Notes: generated by a model not told the origin, from the letters alone. A DNA stretch of 50,600 nucleotides from an uncultured Flammeovirgaceae bacterium (GCA_937899105.1 CALBPF010000052.1:1-50600); one strand, 5' to 3'; positions 25,228 to 35,955 are shown, counted from the first letter of the stretch. Translations and numbers: made by a program.

Positions 25228-26514
25228 ATGTTTGCAATTAAAAAAAGAATCCGTTCTATTCTGCTATGGTCTGTAATCTCAGCAGCTTTTATAGGCCCCG
25301 GAACACTCGCGGCTTCATCGACGGCCGGAGCATCTTACAAGTATGGTCTTATATGGTCATTAGTATTTGCTACAATGGCATGCCTTATTCTACAGGAGAT
25401 GGCTGCCCGTATTTCAATTGTTACAGGTAGCGATCTTAGCAAAATTCTAAAGCAAAATCTCAATCCCTTTCCGGCCTTTCTTATCGGTTTTGCCGTAATT
25501 GTAGGTTGTGCGGCCTATGAGGCAGGCAATATTTTAGGAGCTCTAAGCGGTTTTTCAATACTTATGCCCGTCGGTCGTTTCTCACTATTATCCATTATTG
25601 GAGTAGGCGCATTAGTACTCTTAGGGTTGGGGGGTAAATCGGTAATAGTAAAAGTATTAGGGTTTCTGGTAGCCCTTATGGGTATCGGTTTTGTAATTGT
25701 AGCGCTAAAAAGCTCACCCTCTTTAAGCCAAATACTTTCTGGCACCGTACCTTCGATTCCTGAAGGTTCTGAATGGTTAACGTTGGCCCTTATCGGAACA
25801 ACCATCGTACCTTACAATATTTATCTGGGTTCAGGCCTTAGCAAGGGGCAAACTCTGAGAGAAATGAGGATTGGCCTCGCTATTTCCATTGTTTTTGGGG
25901 GTTTTATATCCATAGCTATTTTGATTGCAGCCACACAGATAAGCAGTATGAATTCCTTTTTGGATATGGCCAGGCTTATGGGTAACAGTTTAGGTAACTG
26001 GGCCTATTTGTTACTTGGAGCGGGTTTATTTTCAGCTGGTTTTACTTCTACTGTAACTGCTCCAATGGCGGCCGGTATTATTACGGAAGGTTTGTTTGGT
26101 AAGAATGAGTTTTCCACACGTTGGTATAGGATAGGGTGGTTTCTGGTATTGTCTGTAGGATTGTTATTCGGATTTTTAGATGTAAAACCTATTCCGGTTA
26201 TTGTTACGGCTCAAGCATTAAATGGTTTTATATTACCTCTATTGGGCATTATTCTTGTCATTACAGCCAATGACTTTCAAATAGTGCAGGACAAGATGAA
26301 TTCCGCTTTTTTGAATGTGATGGCTTTTGTAGTCTTGGAAATATTATTATTACTCGGCTTAAATAGCCTATGGAACGTTATCGACGACGTATTCGGTTTA
26401 CCGGCTGATGATACAGTGAAGTTTATTATACTACAATCTACAGGGTTGGTAATTCTGTTATATACCGGAGTTTTGGTTTACAGAAAGCGTAAACTGAAAA
26501 CTAGAGCCGGTTAA
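25228..26514 (+). CDS. Nramp-family transporter lacking the canonical metal-site motifs
   Basis: This 428-residue protein has about 11 hydrophobic helices and the Nramp layout. In helix 1 the metal-binding DPGN motif is replaced by GPGT (residues 23-26). In helix 6 the MPHN motif is replaced by VPYN (194-197). The helix 3 segment YEAGNILGA is retained. Canonical Nramp proteins import Mn2+ or Fe2+ with protons using the Asp, Asn and Met ligands that are missing here, so this is an Nramp-related branch whose substrate should not be assumed to be manganese. It is divergent from the WD40-caspase gene with a 98-bp gap, and its 3' end overlaps the convergent DUF6503 gene by 14 bp. Confidence 0.85.
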   Translation: MFAIKKRIRSILLWSVISAAFIGPGTLAASSTAGASYKYGLIWSLVFATMACLILQEMAARISIVTGSDLSKILKQNLNPFPAFLIGFAVIVGCAAYEAGNILGALSGFSILMPVGRFSLLSIIGVGALVLLGLGGKSVIVKVLGFLVALMGIGFVIVALKSSPSLSQILSGTVPSIPEGSEWLTLALIGTTIVPYNIYLGSGLSKGQTLREMRIGLAISIVFGGFISIAILIAATQISSMNSFLDMARLMGNSLGNWAYLLLGAGLFSAGFTSTVTAPMAAGIITEGLFGKNEFSTRWYRIGWFLVLSVGLLFGFLDVKPIPVIVTAQALNGFILPLLGIILVITANDFQIVQDKMNSAFLNVMAFVVLEILLLLGLNSLWNVIDDVFGLPADDTVKFIILQSTGLVILLYTGVLVYRKRKLKTRAG

Positions 26515-27229
26515 CCTTAATATCAGTTAGTTCTATTTTTGACAGCTCCTCCAGGTTTCCCTTTTCAAATTCCTGATCTAAAACTTCCAGATCTTGTATA
26601 TCCTTTGGTTTATAATTGACATAATCTACAAAACGCACGCCATTGATGACCCGCTCATTATACGCTTCCCTAAAGCGGATGCCTCCTCCATCCGTTTCGT
26701 ATGAATAGGCCAAATAGTCAACTTTATGATCGTCTTCACCAACCCAATAGATAAATACATCTTGGAAATCTTCACCGCCGCCTTCTTGATTGAATGTTAC
26801 TTTAATCTTATGGTAGACTTCATCCTTGATCGTGGATTGACCCACATAAATTTTATTAACTGCCTGATCATTCAAACCGTATGGAAGCAAAGCAAAATAA
26901 ACAACAGAATTTACTGAATTGCTATATTTAGTAGCCATGGTATCTGCTACTTCAGTTGTAATGCCATCAATTTGGCGCGTAAATCCAGTGTTTGCAAGCA
27001 CGTCTCTCACAACGTTTGTGGAATCCTTAAAAATACGGACGTATTCAAAGTTTCCGCCTACTTTCTTATAACCGTATTCGCGATCCCTAAATACGAATTC
27101 AATTTCAGTATTTTCAAACAGATCACCCCCGGCTTGCAGGATAGCTTCATTTACAATTTTATTTGCATCTTCTTTTGTGGTACATGCTAAAAAAAACATT
27201 GAAATCAACAATAGAGCAAAATGTTTCAT
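26501..27229 (-). CDS. DUF6503 family lipoprotein
   Basis: This 242-residue protein has a lipoprotein signal peptide with lipobox FLAC (Cys16). The mature part matches the DUF6503 family of Bacteroidetes by its IVNEAILQAGGDLFEN start and the later YWVGEDDHKVDYLAYSYETDGG, which suggest an all-beta, LolA/LppX-like lipid-binding type of fold (inference). No catalytic motif is seen. It lies 21 bp downstream of the arginase-family gene on the same strand and may be co-transcribed. Its end overlaps the convergent transporter gene. The function is unknown. Confidence 0.8.
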   Translation of the reverse strand: MKHFALLLISMFFLACTTKEDANKIVNEAILQAGGDLFENTEIEFVFRDREYGYKKVGGNFEYVRIFKDSTNVVRDVLANTGFTRQIDGITTEVADTMATKYSNSVNSVVYFALLPYGLNDQAVNKIYVGQSTIKDEVYHKIKVTFNQEGGGEDFQDVFIYWVGEDDHKVDYLAYSYETDGGGIRFREAYNERVINGVRFVDYVNYKPKDIQDLEVLDQEFEKGNLEELSKIELTDIKVNRL

Positions 27230-27250
27230 GGTTATCTTTTTCTTAATTAT

Positions 27251-28408
27251 TTAAATAAGTTTCGCATGGGTGTTAATGTAACGTTCCGGTAATTCTCCTT
27301 GTGTGGCAAGCTGATAGTCTGAATAGCTGCATGGTATGATGCAGTTTCTGGAATATTGCTCTCTGCCTTGCGGGAAAGGTACTTCCATCCACCATTTTTC
27401 ACTGAGTTTACTTTTGTAAAAGCTCAAAGTCTCGGGATCGCTCGGCATGGAAACAACGAATTTAGTATAATCGTTTGTTTTGAAATTTTGTTCGTTTTTT
27501 CGATGATAATATCCTTCGATAAAATACCAAATCATGGTGGCTACGACCGATGCGGTTTTTTGGCTTTCATCATCAAACTCTGGATTATACTCATAAAAGC
27601 CTACTGAGCTCAACTTTTCATTCAACCCCGCATACCAGCATATTTGGCACGCCTCCTCGCCTGTTAGTCCAAAAGGCTGAGCATTACCATTTCCGGGTGC
27701 ATCTCCGGATTTTATAGCTGTTATATCAAAAGTAAGCATATCTGCATTTCTAATAATAGGCTCCATCTCTGTAATGTTCGATCTAAGATGTCCAACACGG
27801 TAGGCTTCAAAATAGAGCTTCTCCAAGATGTCAATAGCGTTTTGGTCAATTAAGTAACTCTGGTAAGCCAAGTGACTATAATTGAAAAGATAGTTGGGTT
27901 CATGGATTAAAATTTTATTGATGTGGCCTTGACTTAGATTAGCGGCCTTATCTTCCATATCAAGAAATGCGTCTACATTAAGAAGACTCACTAACTTATC
28001 CATGTCTTCATAAGCTTGATACTGACCAAAGTCAAGATCATGAGAGCCTCCAATAATAACGGGTAGAATATTCCTTTCAATTAATAAACGACACACCTCT
28101 TTTAAGCGGCCTAAGGTTTCACCCAAATCCATTCCCGGCCTGAGATTACCAAGGTCTGCAATTTTATAAGATCCAAAACCTTTTTTTAGCTCATAAAGCT
28201 TCTTTCGAATAGTATCGGGAGCCTTATTTGTACCATTGTTTGAATCTGAGCCTCGGCTTTCACATACTCCAATAATGGCAATTTGCGCTTGCCTGTAGTT
28301 AGGCATACTGTCTATATTGGCTGAGATGTTTTTGTAAAAACTACCTGAGCTCTCAATATGAGTAAATAGCTCTTCCTCGAGCGGAGAAAAGAAGATCTTT
28401 AAATCCAT
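27251..28408 (-). CDS. Arginase/formimidoylglutamase-fold protein with degenerate metal site
   Basis: This 385-residue protein has the arginase/deacetylase-type fold of ureohydrolases. I chose the ATG at 28408 (MDLKIFFSPLEEEL), because the longer frame runs back into the terminator of nqrF. Metal-site motifs are only partly kept: VIIGGSHDLD keeps the first His, NVDAFLDME has Phe where DAHxD normally has His, and TFDITAIKSGDAPG has Thr in place of the second Asp of the SFDIDxxD motif. Members annotated formimidoylglutamase in Bacteroidetes include such variants. Enzyme activity with two manganese ions is therefore doubtful. No other histidine-degradation genes are nearby. Confidence 0.8.
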   Translation of the reverse strand: MDLKIFFSPLEEELFTHIESSGSFYKNISANIDSMPNYRQAQIAIIGVCESRGSDSNNGTNKAPDTIRKKLYELKKGFGSYKIADLGNLRPGMDLGETLGRLKEVCRLLIERNILPVIIGGSHDLDFGQYQAYEDMDKLVSLLNVDAFLDMEDKAANLSQGHINKILIHEPNYLFNYSHLAYQSYLIDQNAIDILEKLYFEAYRVGHLRSNITEMEPIIRNADMLTFDITAIKSGDAPGNGNAQPFGLTGEEACQICWYAGLNEKLSSVGFYEYNPEFDDESQKTASVVATMIWYFIEGYYHRKNEQNFKTNDYTKFVVSMPSDPETLSFYKSKLSEKWWMEVPFPQGREQYSRNCIIPCSYSDYQLATQGELPERYINTHAKLI

Positions 28409-28458
28409 CCAGTGGTTTATTTCTAAAATTAGGGTTTTAGGGAACAATAGAAAATAAA

Positions 28459-28488
28459 AAACCCTCAAAGGATGTCCTTTGAGGGTTT
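28459..28488 (-). terminator. Intrinsic terminator of nqrF
   Basis: Perfect 14-nt complementary arms, AAACCCTCAAAGGA and TCCTTTGAGGGTTT, surround 2 nt, in practice a 12-bp stem with a 6-nt loop. On the minus strand the stem is followed by TTTTATTTT. It sits 20 nt after the nqrF stop and 50 nt upstream of the arginase-family start, so it separates the two genes. Confidence 0.93.
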
Positions 28489-28507
28489 ACAATATCATCT
28501 TTACGGA

Positions 28508-29812
28508 TTAGCCTCCAAAATCATCAAATCGAACGTTTTCGGGAGGTATGCCCATTTCATCTAACATCTTTAGCACAGCAGCATTCATGAGTGGAGGGCC
28601 GCACAGGTAATACTCTACCTCTTCTGGATCCTCATGTTTACCTAAGTAGTTATCATAAAGGGCCTGGTGAATGAAACCTAAATATCCGTCTGCCTCATTA
28701 TCATCAAGACTTTTCTTTACCGTCCAATTGTCTTCTTCCAATGGTTCAGAGAGGGCGATATGAAATTTGAAATTAGGGAAATCATCCTCTATTTTTCTAA
28801 AATGGTTTACATAAAACAGCTCTTTCTTAGAACGACCGCCGTACCAGTATGACACCTTTCTATCGGTTTTCATGGTATGGAATAAATGGAAGATCTGAGC
28901 TCTGAGTGGAGCCATCCCTGCTCCACCACCAATGTATACCATTTCCCTTTCAGTGTGATTGATTTCAAACTCACCATAAGGACCTGAAATTGTCACGATA
29001 TCACCTGGCTTTCTCGAGAATACATATGACGAACAAATACCAGGATTCACATCCATCCACTTACCGGCATCTCTGTCCCAAGGTGGAGTGGCAATACGTA
29101 TATTTAACATTACAATATTGCCTTCCGCTGGGTGGTTTGCCATAGAATAAGCTCTGAAGATAGTCTCGTCATTCTTCATAACTAAATCCCAAAGTTTAAA
29201 ATTGTCCCAATCGCTTTGAAAAACGTCGTTAGGGTGGCCTAATTCAGGCTTAGGAGTAATATCCATGTCACTGAACTTTACTTCAATGGGAGGGACATCG
29301 ATTTGAATGTAACCCCCGGCTTCGAAATCCATTGTTTCGCCTTCAGGAAGACGCATGACAAACTCCTTAATGAAAGTAGATACATTGTAGTTTGAAACCA
29401 CAGTGGTATCCCACTTTTTAATACCAAAGATCTCTTCAGGAATACGTATTTCCATATCCTGCTTCACCTTTACCTGGCACGACAATCTTACGTGATCTTT
29501 CTGCTCCGCACGGCTCAAATGACCTACTTCAGTGGGTAAGACGTCTCCACCACCTTCATCTATGACACACTTACACATAGCGCATGTACCACCGCCACCA
29601 CAGGCAGATGGTAAAAATAGTTTTTGGGCAGATAAAGTAGAAAGTAATGTCGAACCTGCAGTAGTTACAATAGGATTATCCTTATCGCCATTCACAATGA
29701 TGTTCACCGGCCCTGACTGCACTAATTTTGATTGTGCAAAAAGCAGAATCAAAACCAAAAGCAAAATAATTACTGTAAACGCTACTATTGAAGTAAAAAT
29801 AACCGTACTCAT
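28508..29812 (-). CDS. nqrF: Na+-translocating NADH:quinone reductase subunit F
   Basis: This 434-residue protein is the NADH-oxidising subunit of the sodium-pumping Na+-NQR complex. It has one N-terminal membrane helix (about 5-27), a plant-type 2Fe-2S ferredoxin domain with cysteines 71, 77, 80 and 112 ([12 protein letters not shown]), an FAD-binding domain ([10 protein letters not shown]), and an NAD-binding domain ([12 protein letters not shown] and CGPPLMN near the end). It is slightly longer than typical bacterial forms (about 405-410 residues). nqrA-E are not next to it: the upstream neighbour is divergent, and downstream is a terminator and an unrelated gene. Either the operon is split in this genome or this is a separate copy. 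Confidence 0.93.
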   Translation of the reverse strand: MSTVIFTSIVAFTVIILLLVLILLFAQSKLVQSGPVNIIVNGDKDNPIVTTAGSTLLSTLSAQKLFLPSACGGGGTCAMCKCVIDEGGGDVLPTEVGHLSRAEQKDHVRLSCQVKVKQDMEIRIPEEIFGIKKWDTTVVSNYNVSTFIKEFVMRLPEGETMDFEAGGYIQIDVPPIEVKFSDMDITPKPELGHPNDVFQSDWDNFKLWDLVMKNDETIFRAYSMANHPAEGNIVMLNIRIATPPWDRDAGKWMDVNPGICSSYVFSRKPGDIVTISGPYGEFEINHTEREMVYIGGGAGMAPLRAQIFHLFHTMKTDRKVSYWYGGRSKKELFYVNHFRKIEDDFPNFKFHIALSEPLEEDNWTVKKSLDDNEADGYLGFIHQALYDNYLGKHEDPEEVEYYLCGPPLMNAAVLKMLDEMGIPPENVRFDDFGG

Positions 29813-29855
29813 ATCAGGCTAATTTTTTGTCTAAATTTTTCTCTTTAAAGGATTA

Positions 29856-29863
29856 CAAATATA
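29856..29863 (-). promoter_or_regulatory. Candidate -7 promoter element for nqrF
   Basis: On the minus strand TATATTTG matches TAnnTTTG perfectly, 44 nt upstream of the nqrF ATG. No clear TTTG lies 19-21 nt further upstream, so the call rests on the -7 element only. Confidence 0.4.
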
Positions 29864-29954
29864 TTGACGAAAAGTTTATTCTTGCCATTACCTGGTTCTT
29901 ATTTTTATCTCTTGTTTAGCCTTCTACAGTGATTCGGGTTCTTAAATTAGACAT

Positions 29955-31127
29955 ATGATCATCAATCCGGCCGATCGACTTAGTCATGTATCCGAGTATT
30001 ATTTTTCAAGGAAATTGAGAGATATTGCCAAGTTGAATCAAGATGGCGCCGACATAATTAATCTGGGTATTGGCAGTCCGGACCTTCCTCCTTCGCATGA
30101 AGTGATTCGGACCTTAAATGATTGGGCTCAAGAAAAAGGTGTACATGGATACCAAAGTTATGGCGGCCTGCCGGAATTAAGGCAGCAAATAGCAATATGG
30201 CTGCATGAACATTACTCTGTAAGTTTTAAGTATAAAAATGAGATACTGCCTTTGATTGGCTCTAAGGAAGGTATAATGCATATATCAATGGCGTTTTTAA
30301 GCCCTGGCGATAAAGTACTCATTCCTAACCCCGGATACCCTACTTATGCCTCCGTTTCAAAATTAGTTCAAGCTGAAGTTATAAGCTATGATCTGGACGA
30401 AGGATCAAATTGGGAAATAGACTGGGAAAGTTTTGATAGATTGCCACTTGATGATATCAAACTCTTATGGGTGAATTTTCCTAATATGCCAACTGGGTCT
30501 AGAGGCTCAGTAGAGCAATTTGAAAAACTTATCGGCTATGCAAGAAAGCACGGTTTTCTTATTGTAAATGATAACCCATATGGCAAGCTTTTTAGCGGCC
30601 AGGGGTTGAGCATTTTTCAAGTTGACGGTGCAAAAGAGGCATGCCTTGAGCTTAGTTCATTGAGTAAGTCGCATAATATGGCGGGCTGGCGATTAGGATG
30701 GATAGCCGGACGTGATGATTATGTCGAAACTATACTAAAGGTAAAGAGTAACATGGATTCAGGTATGTTTTTGCCTATGCAAAAAGCTGCTATCAAAGCG
30801 CTTAAGTCACCTAAAAAATGGCACAAAGATTTAAATAGACTTTATGCTGAACGGAGAAAGCTGGCGCTCGGGATTATGCAGACACTAGGCTGTAAATTTA
30901 ATCCGGATCAGGAAGGATTGTTTGTTTGGGGAAAGGCCCCAGAATACATTCCAGGTGTTTCGGAATGGATAGATCAAATCATTGATAAGGCCAGGGTTTT
31001 CATTACCCCAGGGTTCATCTTTGGTAGCAATGGAGAACGGTATATCAGAATCTCGTTATGTGCTAGTAAAGAGATTCTAAGTAAGTCACATCTCCGTATT
31101 TCTAAGTTTATGGATTCCCAGGTATGA
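29955..31127 (+). CDS. Class I/II PLP aminotransferase, probably aromatic amino acid specific
   Basis: This 390-residue fold-type I aminotransferase has substrate-loop and PLP motifs in order: LGIGSPDLPPS, YQSYGG (co-substrate region), NPGYPTY, NFPNMPTG and the PLP lysine Lys238 in SSLSKSHNMAGWRLGW; RISLCAS near the end carries the carboxylate-binding Arg. Its stop overlaps the start of the prephenate dehydrogenase gene by 4 bp (ATGA), so the two are translationally coupled. In Bacteroidetes this type of enzyme sits in the pheA-aminotransferase-tyrA-aroG cluster. The context suggests it makes tyrosine and phenylalanine from their keto acids. pheA and aroG are not adjacent here. Confidence 0.88.
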   Translation: MIINPADRLSHVSEYYFSRKLRDIAKLNQDGADIINLGIGSPDLPPSHEVIRTLNDWAQEKGVHGYQSYGGLPELRQQIAIWLHEHYSVSFKYKNEILPLIGSKEGIMHISMAFLSPGDKVLIPNPGYPTYASVSKLVQAEVISYDLDEGSNWEIDWESFDRLPLDDIKLLWVNFPNMPTGSRGSVEQFEKLIGYARKHGFLIVNDNPYGKLFSGQGLSIFQVDGAKEACLELSSLSKSHNMAGWRLGWIAGRDDYVETILKVKSNMDSGMFLPMQKAAIKALKSPKKWHKDLNRLYAERRKLALGIMQTLGCKFNPDQEGLFVWGKAPEYIPGVSEWIDQIIDKARVFITPGFIFGSNGERYIRISLCASKEILSKSHLRISKFMDSQV

Positions 31128-31972
31128 AAGTAAGTGTGATTGGTCTCGGGTTAATGGGAGGGTCTTTTGCCTTGGCTCTAAAACAGAATGATTCGGTTAA
31201 AATGATCTATGGGGTCGATAAGAACAAAGATCATGAAGCGGCGGCCATTAAGAACAAGATAGTTCATACATGTGTGCCGCTTGAAGAAGGTATATTGAAG
31301 TCTGATGTCATTATCATAGCTACTCCGGTTGATGCCATATCGTATTTGCTACCACAAGTTCTGGATTTAATGTCACCCGAACAACTTATTGTTGACCTGG
31401 GAAGCACAAAAAGTTACTTATGCGAAAGTGTAAAAAATCATGCGCTCCGTGGCAGATATGTTGCTGCCCATCCTATGGCCGGAACGGAGAATACTGGGCC
31501 GCTGGCTGCCTTTTCTTCCTTATATGAAGGAGCGATCAACGTAGTTTGTGATCAAAGCTATTCTGATGATTCTGCCTTAAAACTAGCTTTGAAACTGTTT
31601 AATGACGTTGGTATGAAAACGGTTTTTATGGACTCAGGGGATCATGATAAGCATGTGGCCTATATTTCACATCTTTCTCATATCTCCTCGTTTATGTTAG
31701 GGCTAACGGTATTAAATATAGAGAGAGATGAAAAAAACATAGCTAACCTGGCAGGTAGCGGCTTTGAGTCTACTGTGCGGTTGGCTAAAAGTTCTCCTGA
31801 GATGTGGGCGCCTATCTTCGCTCAAAATAAAAAGTTCGTGTCCAAAGCTTTGGCTGAGTACATAGATCAGTTGAGCGCGTTCAAACAGATGATAGACGTG
31901 GAGGACAGCCCGGGAATGTCAGAGGCTATGGAAAAGGCCAATGATATTAGAAGAATTCTCTTAATACATTAG
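31124..31972 (+). CDS. tyrA: Prephenate dehydrogenase
   Basis: This 282-residue enzyme oxidises and decarboxylates prephenate to 4-hydroxyphenylpyruvate for tyrosine synthesis. The N-terminal Rossmann fold has VIGLGLMGGSFALALK; HPMAGTENTG is the conserved substrate-site segment, and SHLSHISSFML carries the catalytic-site histidine region. The length fits a single-domain enzyme with no chorismate mutase or ACT domain. It overlaps the aminotransferase gene by 4 bp. Transcription probably ends at the long-loop inverted repeat 35 bp downstream. Confidence 0.93.
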   Translation: MKVSVIGLGLMGGSFALALKQNDSVKMIYGVDKNKDHEAAAIKNKIVHTCVPLEEGILKSDVIIIATPVDAISYLLPQVLDLMSPEQLIVDLGSTKSYLCESVKNHALRGRYVAAHPMAGTENTGPLAAFSSLYEGAINVVCDQSYSDDSALKLALKLFNDVGMKTVFMDSGDHDKHVAYISHLSHISSFMLGLTVLNIERDEKNIANLAGSGFESTVRLAKSSPEMWAPIFAQNKKFVSKALAEYIDQLSAFKQMIDVEDSPGMSEAMEKANDIRRILLIH

Positions 31973-32006
31973 GCTGATGTTGAGAGCTTACATAAAATAT
32001 TCTTTT

Positions 32007-32075
32007 TAGTCGTTTGACCACTTCTTTTGATATTATTTGAGAACAAGATAACGAAGAAAAGTGGTCTGACGACTA
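32007..32075. repeat. Long-loop copy of the AGTCGT...ACGACT palindromic repeat
   Basis: TAGTCGTTTGACCACTT (32007-32023) and AAGTGGTCTGACGACTA (32059-32075) are imperfect inverted arms around about 35 nt. The arms match those of the 33-nt palindromes at 44491 and 49287, but the spacer is much longer. It lies between convergent tyrA and hom and probably serves as a bidirectional terminator. Confidence 0.75.
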
Positions 32076-32089
32076 TGTTCACTCCACAA

Positions 32090-33290
32090 TTAGGCATACG
32101 AGTATGAAAGTCTGTGTACCTCTATTTCTTCTTCGGCCCCCGAGGTAAAAATCGCATTCACATTTTTCTCTTTAATAAGTCGTTTTAACTTATCTAACTT
32201 TATCTCACCAATTACATAGCCCGATTTTTGACCTATGTACTTTTCTGAAATTGTGTTAAACAAACCAAAATCAATGACTTCACCATTTTCAAAGCTCACG
32301 TATACCTCTTCTTCAGACGTAATAAAAGTGGATTTATCAGACTTGTTTGGATAGTCATAATGATATCCCCGGGTAATGGCCGCTACATCGGAGAGTACAG
32401 CTAAACCGGTTGGTAGTTTACCTGCTCCTTTTCCGATTAACACCTGCTCATCGGCAAATTCGCCTTCAATAAGGGCAGCGTTATACTCATTTTCAACGTG
32501 GAATAGGGGGCTTTCCTTGCTCACGAAATGTGGCGCTACAAAACCGGTTACTTTGTCACCATACCTGCTTGCCCTGGAGAGAAGCTTTATTTTCAAGTCG
32601 CGCTCGGCCGCAAATTGAATGTCTGCCTGTGTAATACTTTGGATACCTTGATTAAAAATATCGTCAGGGTGTACCTGTAGTCCGAAAGTGTGCTGCAATA
32701 CGATGGCCAATTTGTATTTGGGGTCATAACCTTCTACGTCTAAAACAGGGTCAGTTTCGGCAAATCCATTATCCTGAGCTGCTTTTAGCGCGTCCTGATA
32801 GCTCTTACTTTCTTCAATGACCTTGGTCAATATGTAGTTAGTGGAGCCATTGAAAATACCTTTAATTTCGTTTACCTTTTCAAGAGAATAGTACTCATCC
32901 AGCGTTTTAATTATGGGTATACTCCCGCAAACCGCGCCTTCATAAAGTAGTGGAGTGTTATGCTCTTTTTGTAGTTGGATAAGTTCACCCAGCTTTTCAG
33001 CTACCATCTTTTTGTTAGCGCTAACTACTCGTTTCCTTTTAGAAAGCGATTCGGATACAATGGTGAAAGCTGTAGCTGCGTCATCAATAAGCTCTACTAC
33101 CAAATCGATTGTATCATCTTCCAATATTTGATCAGCGCTGTAGACGAAGATATCATCTGCAATAGGACGTTTTTTGGTACTGTCCTTCACACATATTTTT
33201 ACCACTTCTGCATCTATCTGATTATTCCTTTGAAGTGTTTCGTAAAGACCTTGCCCTACACATCCAAAACCAAAAAGACCTATTCTATAT

Positions 33291-33298
<8 letters not shown>
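32090..33298 (-). CDS. hom: Homoserine dehydrogenase
   Basis: This 402-residue enzyme reduces aspartate semialdehyde to homoserine, the branch point to methionine and threonine. The N-terminal NAD(P)-binding motif is GLFGFGCVGQGLYETL. The catalytic domain has NGSTNYILT and AETDPVLDVEGYDPKYKLAIV, with the conserved Asp/Lys active-site region. The last part (about 320-402) is short and lacks a clear ACT repeat. Its start overlaps the metX stop by 8 bp, so it is the third gene of the metY-metX-hom operon, supplying homoserine to MetX. It is a stand-alone enzyme, not the aspartokinase fusion common in many Bacteroidetes. Confidence 0.93.
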
Positions 33299-35655
<2,357 letters not shown>

Positions 35656-35736
35656 TTAGATTTTAAATTCAATTTGGTTCTTTAAGTTATTTTGAGAATA
35701 ACAGGTACAGGAATCTATCAAGCATAAAAGCCCGAT

Positions 35737-35782
35737 GGCGCCAGCCCCACTTATCTAAAAAAAAGAGATTCTAGATAGCGCC
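35737..35782 (-). promoter_or_regulatory. Candidate attenuator structure between poly-Cys leader and metY
   Basis: On the minus strand the leader stop codon is followed by GGCGCTATCTA (35782-35772). TATCTA can pair with TAGATA (35757-35752) across a U-rich loop, and GGCGC can pair with GCGCC (35741-35737), with a 10-nt bulge between the stems. An alternative pairing of GAATCT (within 35765-35771) with AGATTC further downstream would compete. A ribosome stalled on the Cys codons would cover the upstream arm. No classical GC stem plus U-run terminator is seen, so whether the control acts on transcription or translation is open. Confidence 0.45.
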
Positions 35783-35913
35783 TAGCAACAACAGCAACAA
35801 CAATAGATCATCTGCCGGCTGAAGTTGTAAGAAAAATTACAATGTGAAATGGATTCGAGTTTGCTTGAGAAAGTTGCTGATAAGCCTTTTTGATGTTGGG
35901 TAGTTCTTTTCAT
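35782..35913 (-). CDS. 43-residue poly-cysteine leader peptide upstream of metY
   Basis: On the minus strand an ORF of 43 codons runs from ATG at 35913 to TAG at 35784-35782. It starts MKRTTQHQKGLS and ends MIYCCCCCC, with six Cys codons (TGT TGT TGC TGT TGT TGC) immediately before the stop. An internal ATG at 35811 would give just the nine-residue MIYCCCCCC. The ORF lies between the SAM riboswitch (ends about 35947) and metY (starts 35643). Runs of the regulatory amino acid's codons at the end of a leader ORF are the hallmark of ribosome-stalling attenuators, and poly-Cys leaders are known as cysteine-responsive attenuators in mycobacteria. The conclusion that this one senses Cys-tRNA is inference from codons and location. 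Confidence 0.75.
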   Translation of the reverse strand: MKRTTQHQKGLSATFSSKLESISHCNFSYNFSRQMIYCCCCCC

Positions 35914-35934
35914 TTCATCAATTTATATTCTCCC

Positions 35935-35955
35935 AATTCATCACCGCGATGAATT
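35935..35955 (-). promoter_or_regulatory. Hairpin overlapping riboswitch P1 (possible expression platform)
   Basis: Perfect 8-bp arms AATTCATC (35935-35942) and GATGAATT (35948-35955) surround a 5-nt loop. On the minus strand it immediately follows the SAM-I core and shares bases with the 3' side of the putative P1 stem, so the two structures are mutually exclusive. It lacks a downstream U-run, so it is not a simple terminator. Confidence 0.5.

Noticed and set aside
35757..35771. The eight-T run after the poly-Cys ORF as an intrinsic terminator
   Set aside because: No GC-rich stem lies directly before it on the minus strand; the run falls in the loop of the larger fold.
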